Shown one piece after another: positions 1 to 5,162 of a DNA stretch of 5,857 nucleotides; within the stretch, counting starts at the first letter, position 1; each line of letters starts with the position of its first letter. Under the pieces are notes generated by a model, which searched no databases, was not told the DNA's origin, and saw only the letters and a program-made list of their open reading frames with translations. The translations under genes were made by a program, and so were the position numbers. The stretch comes from Vulcanimicrobiota bacterium (GTDB lineage Bacteria > Vulcanimicrobiota > Vulcanimicrobiia > Vulcanimicrobiales > Vulcanimicrobiaceae), in NCBI GenBank assembly GCA_027306845.1, contig DAHUYY010000078.1, forward strand, positions 2,142-7,998. The letters run 5' to 3'.

Positions 1-1145
1 ACATGCTCCGCATCGGAATGAACCTCGATTTCGCGCCGGTCCTCGATCTCGCCATCGATCGCGCGAGCACCGTTATCGGGACGCGCTCGTTCGGCGATAA
101 TCCCGAGCGCGTCGCCGATCTCGCGGGGGCGTTCGCAAGCGGAATGGGGCGTCGCGGCATCGTGCCGACGTTCAAGCATTTTCCCGGGCACGGAAGCACC
201 GCCGTCGATTCGCACATCGCTTTACCGACGATTACCCTTCCGCCCCCGATCCTGCATTTACGCGACCTTGCGCCCTTCTGCGATCTCTTGCCGCATGCAC
301 GCGCGGCGATGGTCGCGCATGTCGTCGTCGAAGCCGTCGATCGCGAACGGCCGGCGACGCTCTCGGAGCCCGTGCTGAAGGCGTTATTACGCGAGAGTTG
401 CTCGTTCAACGGTGTCGCTTTCACCGACGATCTGGAGATGGGTGCGCTCGAGCGATTCGGCACGATTCCGGAGCGCGCGGCGACGGCGATTCAGGCCGGT
501 GCCGATTGCGCGCTTATCTGCGAGCAGCTCGACGAGGTAATGCCGGCGGCGCGAGAGATCGCCGCTCGCATTGCGCGCGGCGAGATGCGCGAGTGGCGCT
601 TGCGCGAGGCCGGCATGCGCATGCGCATGCTACGGGCGACGCTCGCCGCGCCGATTCCGCTCGATACTCCCGCACCGTTCCCGAACGTCGGTACGACGAT
701 CGCCGCGCGCGCCGTGGTGCGCGTTCGCGGAACGCCGCGCGTGCGAGCCGGCGAAAGTATTCTCGTTCGCTTCGGCGTCGGCGGCGATCTCGGCCCGGCC
801 GCGCTCGGCGCCGAAGAGGCCCCGCAGGTACATCCGGGAGAGCCCGCCTCGGTGGAACGCATGCTTTCTGCGCTGGCGGGCTCCGGGCGGCGCCCCGTAC
901 TGCTCTCGTATCGCACGCATCTCGACGCCGCCGCGAACGACGCGATTCGGCGCATCGTCGATCGTTTTCCGGAGAGCATCTTTCTCTCGACGATGGAGCC
1001 TTTCGATATCGAAGCGGCGCCGTTCGTCAACCATGCCCTCTGCTGCTTCGGTGACGATGCGCTGCACCTCCACGCCGCTGCCGCCGCGATCTTTGCCGGC
1101 GCACCGACGAACGGAAAATTACCGGTTACGCTCGCTCGTGCTTGA
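1..1145 (+). CDS. nagZ: Beta-N-acetylhexosaminidase NagZ, GH3 family (5' truncated by window edge)
   Basis: This enzyme removes the terminal non-reducing GlcNAc from GlcNAc-MurNAc or GlcNAc-anhydroMurNAc (peptide) fragments of peptidoglycan. The first complete in-frame codon is an ATG at position 3, but it is not a believable start: the text that follows (LDFAPVLD) is mid-barrel GH3 sequence, so roughly 100 N-terminal residues lie outside the window. Numbering from that ATG, the NagZ signature KHFPGHG is at residues 58-64. The Asp-x-His acid/base dyad typical of NagZ (VDSH, D69 and H71) follows. The nucleophile motif TDDLEM has its catalytic Asp at 142. After about residue 215 there is a second, Rossmann-like GH3 C-terminal domain ending in the usual GKLPVTL at 372-378. 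The protein is therefore the two-domain form seen in Bacillus rather than the single-domain Gram-negative form. Its last 8 bases overlap the next gene. Whether it is exported cannot be judged because the N-terminus is missing. Confidence 0.95.
   Translation, partial: MLRIGMNLDFAPVLDLAIDRASTVIGTRSFGDNPERVADLAGAFASGMGRRGIVPTFKHFPGHGSTAVDSHIALPTITLPPPILHLRDLAPFCDLLPHARAAMVAHVVVEAVDRERPATLSEPVLKALLRESCSFNGVAFTDDLEMGALERFGTIPERAATAIQAGADCALICEQLDEVMPAAREIAARIARGEMREWRLREAGMRMRMLRATLAAPIPLDTPAPFPNVGTTIAARAVVRVRGTPRVRAGESILVRFGVGGDLGPAALGAEEAPQVHPGEPASVERMLSALAGSGRRPVLLSYRTHLDAAANDAIRRIVDRFPESIFLSTMEPFDIEAAPFVNHALCCFGDDALHLHAAAAAIFAGAPTNGKLPVTLARA
613..630 (+). repeat. Perfect tandem triplicate of the palindromic hexamer GCATGC inside nagZ
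   Basis: Three head-to-tail copies of GCATGC occupy 18 bases and encode a Met-Arg-Met-Arg-Met run in frame, just before the linker between the two GH3 domains. The reading frame is intact. It is most likely a coding microrepeat with no separate function. Confidence 0.9.
1138..1145 (+). other. 8-bp nagZ/amiE overlap with GTG start inside the nagZ end
   Basis: The sequence GTGCTTGA contains the proposed GTG start of the amidase gene (1138-1140) and the TGA stop of nagZ (1143-1145). I see no good Shine-Dalgarno sequence at normal spacing; the nearest purine run (GGAAAA, near 1112) is too far upstream. Reinitiation by ribosomes finishing nagZ is the likely way this gene is translated. An alternative GTG in the same frame at 1168 would give a protein 10 residues shorter. 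Confidence 0.7.
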
Positions 1146-2175
1146 TCGCTTTCACGAAAGCGACGGCGTGCTGCGCGCGGCACTCGGCCGGCGCTTCACC
1201 GCTGCCGTCGCGCGCGTCGAACGGCACGGGCAGGTGGTGTTCGAGCGCGCGTACGGCGAAACGCGCGCCGATCGATACGCTCGGCCGGTGGAGATCGATT
1301 CGCGCTTCGATCTCGCATCGCTGACGAAGGTCGTGATTGCGACGGTCGCGCTCGATGCAATCGCGCGTGGATGCTTTGGGCTCGACGAGCGCCTGGTGGC
1401 GACGATTCCGGAGTGGGATCCGTTGCCGCAACGCGCGATAACGATGCGCATGCTCCTCGCTCATACCTCGGGAATGCAATCGGGCGCACATTATCGAGCG
1501 CTGCGCGATCGTTCCGTTGAAGAGTATGCACTGACCGCCGATCTGCACGCCCCCGTCGGCAGCGGCGTGCTCTACAGCGATCTCGGGTTTATAGCGCTCG
1601 GTCTCGCGCTGGCGCGGCGCGAGGCGCGTTCGTTGGAGAGCCTCGTCGCCCGATTGATTGCGCGCCCCGGCCTCGGCTACCGGCCGCGTCGGAGCGATTG
1701 GGGAGCGATTCCGGCGACGGAGTGCGATAGCTGGCGCGGCCGCGTCCAGGGACGCGTGCATGACGAAAAAGCCTATCTCTGCGGCGGCGTTGCCGGGCAC
1801 GCCGGCCTGTTCGGAAGTGCCGCCGACGCGGCGTGGGTCGGCGAACAGTATCTTGCGCCCCACCATGGCCGCGCCTCCGTGCTCGACGAAACGCTCGCGC
1901 GCGAGGCGGTGCGCGAGCAGGCCTTCGACCCGACGCTCCGTCGCGCTCTGGGTTGGGCGCTGAAAACACGCGATGATAATTCCTGCGGCCCGGGCTTTTC
2001 GCGCGACTCCTTTGGGCATACCGGCTTTACCGGAACCTGCATCTGGGTCGATCCGCAGCGCGATCTTACCGCCGTGTTGCTGACGAACACCGTCTATTTC
2101 GGCCGCGAGGACAGCACCGATCTGCGGCGTGCATTTTTTACCGGCGTTACCAACGCGGTGGATCGTTCCGCATGA
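1138..2175 (+). CDS. amiE: Serine beta-lactamase-fold hydrolase, AmiE/YbbE-type N-acetylmuramyl-L-alanine amidase
   Basis: By family, this is a class C beta-lactamase/PBP-fold enzyme (PF00144). The relatives paired with NagZ in Bacillus (AmiE, formerly YbbE; unrelated to aliphatic amidase AmiE) cleave the lactyl-amide bond between MurNAc and its peptide. The protein is 345 aa from the GTG start. Visible motifs: nucleophile SxxK as SLTK (S61, K64) in the context RFDLASLTKV; LLAHTSG at 106-112; the YxN-position motif as YSD (146-148); VHDEKA at 208-212; GGVAGHAGLFG at 216-226; and the KTG-position motif as HTGFTG (294-299). The VHDE...GGVAGHAGLF block is what points to this subgroup rather than to a true beta-lactamase. 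Unlike the Bacillus enzyme, it shows no signal peptide: the N-terminus (LDRFHESDGVLR) is hydrophilic, so it is probably cytoplasmic. It sits between nagZ and anmK, exactly where a peptide-removing step is needed. Reading this frame upstream of 1138 would extend it over nagZ, but that stretch is Arg/Cys/Ala-rich shadow. Amidase function is inferred; an esterase is the main alternative. Confidence 0.85.
   Translation: MLDRFHESDGVLRAALGRRFTAAVARVERHGQVVFERAYGETRADRYARPVEIDSRFDLASLTKVVIATVALDAIARGCFGLDERLVATIPEWDPLPQRAITMRMLLAHTSGMQSGAHYRALRDRSVEEYALTADLHAPVGSGVLYSDLGFIALGLALARREARSLESLVARLIARPGLGYRPRRSDWGAIPATECDSWRGRVQGRVHDEKAYLCGGVAGHAGLFGSAADAAWVGEQYLAPHHGRASVLDETLAREAVREQAFDPTLRRALGWALKTRDDNSCGPGFSRDSFGHTGFTGTCIWVDPQRDLTAVLLTNTVYFGREDSTDLRRAFFTGVTNAVDRSA
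2172..2175 (+). other. ATGA stop/start overlap, amiE to anmK
   Basis: The ATG of anmK (2172-2174) and the TGA of the amidase gene (2173-2175) share an ATGA tetranucleotide, the classic arrangement for translational coupling. A weak GGTGG purine run lies at 2157-2161, about 10 bases upstream. Confidence 0.85.
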
Positions 2176-3326
2176 TTGCGTTGGGGATGATGAGCGGCAC
2201 CTCGCTCGACGGCATCGATTGTGCGCTCGTCGATGTGCGGAGTCGCGGCGAGGGAATGAAGATCGATCTACTCGATGCACGGACATTTGCGTTCGAGGCG
2301 GAGGTTGCAGCGATTTTAAATGAGGTCGTTCGCAGAGAGCGCGGCGCTCTCGCTGCAATCGCGCGCCTGCATCGCGCGCTCGGCCTCGCCCACGCCGACG
2401 CCGCCGAGCATTTTCTCCGCGGACGCTCCGTCGACTTCGCTGCCATGCATGGCCAAACGATCTTCCACGACGGCGCCGCAGCGCTCACGCTGCAGATCGG
2501 TGACCCGTTTGCCCTACGAGAGCGCATCGCCGCCAGCGTCTGTTTCGATTTTCGGAGTGCCGATTGCGCCCTCGGCGGATCGGGGGCGCCGTTGGTTCCG
2601 TCGGTTGACGTGCTGCTCTTGGCCGATCCCGGCGAGAAGCGCGTCGCACTCAATTGCGGCGGCATCGCGAACCTCACGTTGCTGCCGATCGCGGCAGAGC
2701 TCGACGCGGAGCGCATCGTCGCCTTCGATACCGGCCCCGGCAACATGCTCCTCGATGCGTGGATCGCCGAGGCGAGCGGCGGACGCGAGCGTTTCGACCG
2801 CAACGGCGAAACGGCGGCGCGCGGCTCCGTCGATGCATCGTTGCTCGCAGCGATGCTCGAGGATCCCTACTTCGCGCAACCGGGGCCGAAATCAACGGGA
2901 CGCGAGCGTTTCGGTGAAGCGTTCTTATCGCGCTATCGCGCTGCGTTACAGATGCTCTCGCTCGAAGATGGATTGGCGACGTTGCTTGCGTTGACCGTCG
3001 AAAGTATCGCGCAGGCGCTCGAACGTTATCGCTTCGACGATGCACGCATACTCTGCTCGGGCGGCGGCGCGCAAAATAGCCGACTGCTCGCGGCGCTCGG
3101 CGAGCGGCTATCGCATGCGCGCGTCGAATCGAGCGACGCGGTTGGGGTACCGGCCGAATCGAAGGAGGCGGTGGCCTTCGCCGTCCTCGGCTACCAAACG
3201 CTGCGCGAGCGCACTGCGAACCTGCCGTCGGTAACCGGGGCTCGAAGGCGGAGCGTTCTCGGTGCCGTGGCACCGCACCGGCTCGCGACCTTGCTCGAAA
3301 AAATCGCGAAGGAAGAGGCACGATGA
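2172..3326 (+). CDS. anmK: Anhydro-N-acetylmuramic acid kinase AnmK
   Basis: AnmK uses ATP to hydrolyse the 1,6-anhydro ring of anhydroMurNAc and phosphorylate it in one step, giving MurNAc-6-phosphate in the cytoplasm. The protein is 384 aa, close to the usual length of about 370. It opens with the family signature GMMSGTSLDGID at residues 5-16, which forms the phosphate-binding start of the actin-like ATPase fold. Further blocks are MHGQT (92-96), QIGDP (108-112), FRSADCALGGSGAPLVP (127-143), NCGGIANLT (161-169), FDTGPGNMLLDAW (185-197) and the second-domain nucleotide motif SGGGAQN (296-302). The Asp of DTGPGN (186) corresponds, by eye, to the catalytic Asp182 reported for Pseudomonas AnmK. 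All expected motifs are present, so the enzyme looks intact. Its substrate comes from lytic transglycosylases, so the cell should make anhydro-muropeptides and bring them inside. The product is the substrate of MurQ, encoded two genes downstream. Confidence 0.97.
   Translation: MIALGMMSGTSLDGIDCALVDVRSRGEGMKIDLLDARTFAFEAEVAAILNEVVRRERGALAAIARLHRALGLAHADAAEHFLRGRSVDFAAMHGQTIFHDGAAALTLQIGDPFALRERIAASVCFDFRSADCALGGSGAPLVPSVDVLLLADPGEKRVALNCGGIANLTLLPIAAELDAERIVAFDTGPGNMLLDAWIAEASGGRERFDRNGETAARGSVDASLLAAMLEDPYFAQPGPKSTGRERFGEAFLSRYRAALQMLSLEDGLATLLALTVESIAQALERYRFDDARILCSGGGAQNSRLLAALGERLSHARVESSDAVGVPAESKEAVAFAVLGYQTLRERTANLPSVTGARRRSVLGAVAPHRLATLLEKIAKEEAR
3310..3318 (+). promoter_or_regulatory. 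Ribosome binding site for the BadF/NagK-type kinase
   Basis: The purine-rich AGGAAGAGG lies 4 bases before the ATG at 3323, with its AGGA core about 9 bases before. It is the clearest Shine-Dalgarno sequence at any junction in this operon and is embedded in the 3' end of anmK, whose last residues it encodes (KEEAR). Confidence 0.7.
3323..3326 (+). other. ATGA stop/start overlap, anmK to kinase gene
   Basis: The kinase ATG (3323-3325) and the anmK TGA (3324-3326) share four bases. Together with the good upstream ribosome binding site, this suggests both coupled and independent initiation. Confidence 0.85.
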
Positions 3327-4219
3327 TTCTTGGGATCGACCTCGGTGGGAGTAAGAGCGTTGCGGTGGCCCGCGACGGCGAACGCAGCGTGCGAGCCGAG
3401 GGAGGCCCGGCGAATCCCTCGGCGCTTCCGCTCGATAACGTGCGCGAAGTGCTGCACGCCATGCTGCGCGATCTCGCCATCGCAGAGCGACCCGATGCGA
3501 TCGTGCTCGGAGCCGCCGGTATTTCGAGACCGGGGGTCGCCGCAGCGCTTGAAGCGAGCCTCCGCGAGCTCTATCCGCACGCGCGCATCATCTGCACGAG
3601 CGATCTGGAGATCGCATTGCGGGCGGCGACGCCGACCGGCGATGGGGCGGTGCTGGTGGTCGGAACGGGAAGTGGAGTCTACGGCGAGAGTGGCGAGCAG
3701 CGCGTCGCGCTCGGCGGCGGCGGTTACCTCCTCGGCGATGAAGGTGCGGGCTTCGCGCTCGGTGGAGCGGCCGCGCGCCTCTTGCTGCGTTCGTACGAAG
3801 GGCGCGCACCGCGCGACCCGTGGCTATCGCAGATCGAACGGGCACTCGATTGTTCCGACCGCGAAACGCTCTTCTCAGCGATCTATCGCACGCCGGTTCC
3901 CGTCGCGCCGATCGCCGCGCTCGCACCGCTCGTGCTTGCCGCGGCCGACACCGGCGAGCGATCGGCGGTAAAGATCGTCCAGGGCGCGGCACTCGAGCTC
4001 GCCGATCTCGTGCGCGCGCTCTTGCGTCGGCTCGATGCGTTGCAACGCCCATTTTCACTCGCGCTCTGCGGCGGACTGGTGCGCAAAAATTCTTTGCTGA
4101 CCTTCCTTTTTGAAACGCGTCTCTCGAATGAGGCGCCGTTCCTAACGATACAAAAATTCGCGGGCGAGCCGGTTGAAGGAGCGCTGGTATTAGCGGAGCG
4201 CGCGAACGCAAAACGATGA
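3323..4219 (+). CDS. BadF/BadG-family amino-sugar kinase (GlcNAc and/or MurNAc kinase, NagK/MurK-like)
   Basis: This is an ASKHA-fold sugar kinase of the BadF/BadG/BcrA/BcrD family, 298 aa. It starts with the phosphate-1 motif GIDLGGSKS (4-12). LGAAGISRPG follows at 62-71. The TSDLEIALRAATPTGDG block at 92-108 aligns with human GlcNAc kinase, putting D94 at the catalytic Asp107 position. Next come the phosphate-2 motif GTGSG (114-118), the sugar/nucleotide-binding GGGGYLLGDEGAGFALG (131-147) and a C-terminal adenosine-type motif CGGLVRKN (249-256). Known relatives phosphorylate GlcNAc (NAGK) or both MurNAc and GlcNAc (Clostridium MurK). Between anmK and murQ, it would catch the GlcNAc released by NagZ and any non-anhydro MurNAc, giving GlcNAc-6-P and MurNAc-6-P. 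Motifs alone do not decide between these substrates, so no gene symbol is given. It overlaps both neighbours by 4 bp. Confidence 0.9.
   Translation: MILGIDLGGSKSVAVARDGERSVRAEGGPANPSALPLDNVREVLHAMLRDLAIAERPDAIVLGAAGISRPGVAAALEASLRELYPHARIICTSDLEIALRAATPTGDGAVLVVGTGSGVYGESGEQRVALGGGGYLLGDEGAGFALGGAAARLLLRSYEGRAPRDPWLSQIERALDCSDRETLFSAIYRTPVPVAPIAALAPLVLAAADTGERSAVKIVQGAALELADLVRALLRRLDALQRPFSLALCGGLVRKNSLLTFLFETRLSNEAPFLTIQKFAGEPVEGALVLAERANAKR
4216..4219 (+). other. ATGA stop/start overlap, kinase gene to murQ
   Basis: The murQ ATG (4216-4218) overlaps the kinase TGA (4217-4219). The nearest GGAG (4195-4198) is 17 bases away, too far for a normal ribosome binding site, so murQ translation probably relies on coupling. 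Confidence 0.8.
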
Positions 4220-5094
4220 GCGAAGAACTTCCCGCTACCGAAGCGTTCTCGCAACGCGATGCACTGGAGCGTTTGGATATCGCCGATTGCGTCGCCGAGA
4301 TCGTCGGCGTCCAGGCGCGCGCGCTCGAAGCAGTTGCAGCGGCCCGCGATGCGATTGCGGCCGCCGCTCGTGCAGCAGCCGAAGCGATGGCGAAGGGGGC
4401 GACCTGGCATACGATCGGCGCCGGAAGCAGTGGGCGCCTCGCTGCGCTCGATGCCGTGGAGTTGCATCCGACCTTCGGGCTCGATCCTCGCCGCATTTGC
4501 ATTCACCTAGCAGGCGGAGCGGCCGCCTTTCTCGGCGCGATCGAAGGTGCCGAGGATGACGGAGCGGCGGGTGCGCGCGATGCCGCGTGCGTGAACGCCG
4601 GTGACGTTGCCGTCGGGCTCTCGGCGAGTGGCCGGGCGCCCTATGTCGTGGCGGCGTTGCGAGCGGCGCGAGCGCGCGGTGCGCTCGCAATCGCCGTTGC
4701 GAACGATCGCAATGCGCCGCTCTTCGCCGAGGCCGATTGCGCCGTCTTTCTCGCCACCGGGCCGGAGCCGATCGCCGGTTCGACGCGCCTGATCGCAGGA
4801 ACGGCGCAGAAGATCGCGCTCAATGCGCTCTCGACTGCGGTGATGGTGGCGTTGGGAACAACGTACGAGAACATGATGGTCGATCTCGTCGTTACCAACG
4901 AAAAATTGCGCAACCGCGCCGAACGAATCGTGATGCAGGTGGTGCCCTGTCGGCGCGAACGCGCGCGCGCGCTCCTTGACGATGCGTCGGGTTCGGTAAA
5001 AACGGCGATTGCGATGGCCTGGCTCGAAACCGATGCACGTGGCGCGCACGATGCGCTCGCGCGGAACGGCGGGCGATTGCGCGGCCTCCGGTGA
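4216..5094 (+). CDS. murQ: N-acetylmuramic acid 6-phosphate etherase MurQ
   Basis: MurQ cleaves the D-lactyl ether of MurNAc-6-phosphate to give GlcNAc-6-phosphate and D-lactate, the step unique to MurNAc catabolism. The protein is 292 aa, close to the family length of about 300, with a SIS (sugar isomerase) fold. TIGAGSSGRLAALDAVE (66-82) followed by PTFG (85-88) is the phosphosugar-binding loop and catalytic Glu region; E82 matches the position of E. coli Glu83. GAIEGAEDD (107-115) holds the second catalytic Glu (E113, matching Glu114). LSASGRAPYV (135-144) is the second SIS loop. STRLIAGTAQKIALNALSTA (189-208), YENMMVDLVVTNEKL (217-231) and a helical C-terminal tail (about 244-290) complete the family pattern. 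The N-terminal 40 residues keep the TE pair (8-9) but otherwise match the usual consensus poorly. It acts on the products of the AnmK and NagK/MurK-like kinases encoded just upstream. Confidence 0.96.
   Translation: MSEELPATEAFSQRDALERLDIADCVAEIVGVQARALEAVAAARDAIAAAARAAAEAMAKGATWHTIGAGSSGRLAALDAVELHPTFGLDPRRICIHLAGGAAAFLGAIEGAEDDGAAGARDAACVNAGDVAVGLSASGRAPYVVAALRAARARGALAIAVANDRNAPLFAEADCAVFLATGPEPIAGSTRLIAGTAQKIALNALSTAVMVALGTTYENMMVDLVVTNEKLRNRAERIVMQVVPCRRERARALLDDASGSVKTAIAMAWLETDARGAHDALARNGGRLRGLR
5091..5094 (+). other. GTGA stop/start overlap, murQ to DUF4127 gene
   Basis: The GTG of the last gene (5091-5093) overlaps the murQ TGA (5092-5094). No clear Shine-Dalgarno sequence precedes it. 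An in-frame ATG at 5121 is the alternative start, but it would remove the only basic residues ahead of the hydrophobic segment. Confidence 0.75.
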
Positions 5095-5162
5095 CGAGCG
5101 CGTCCCGTCGCCTTTGCGCGATGCTCGTTTTTGTCTTTGCGTGCGGCGGCATCGCACGCGCG
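5091..5162 (+). other. Predicted signal peptide of the DUF4127 protein
   Basis: Residues 1-24 show a basic n-region (RR at 6-7), a hydrophobic core (residues 9-18, LCAMLVFVFA without the first residue) and a small-residue c-region with an Ala-Arg-Ala site (22-24). Signal peptidase I cleavage after residue 24 is plausible. VFAC (15-18) resembles a lipobox, but Phe at the -2 position is atypical, so a lipoprotein is less likely though not excluded. Confidence 0.6.

Noticed and set aside
571..1137. Open reading frame running through nagZ upstream of and in frame with the amidase gene
   Set aside because: Its translation is Arg/Ala/Cys-rich and resembles no domain, while the overlapping nagZ frame encodes a proper GH3 C-terminal domain. 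Amidase homology begins only after about 1138.
1138..2175. Annotation as a beta-lactamase resistance gene
   Set aside because: The YSD and HTG motifs, the GGVAGHAGLF block, the missing signal peptide and the setting between nagZ and anmK all favour a cell-wall amidase/hydrolase role.
1126..2358. Long minus-strand ORF (410 codons) opposite the amidase gene
   Set aside because: It has Arg-rich, low-complexity composition with no recognisable motif and lies wholly opposite well-supported genes. It is the usual antisense shadow in GC-rich DNA.
3050..3115. GC-rich inverted-repeat-like sequence near the end of anmK, considered as a terminator
   Set aside because: It lies inside coding sequence over the conserved SGGGAQN motif, has no T-run, and a terminator would cut off the coupled downstream genes.
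2674..3480. Minus-strand ORF opposite the anmK/kinase junction
   Set aside because: It is extremely Arg/Ser-rich and has no motif; it is opposite coding sequence with all expected AnmK motifs.
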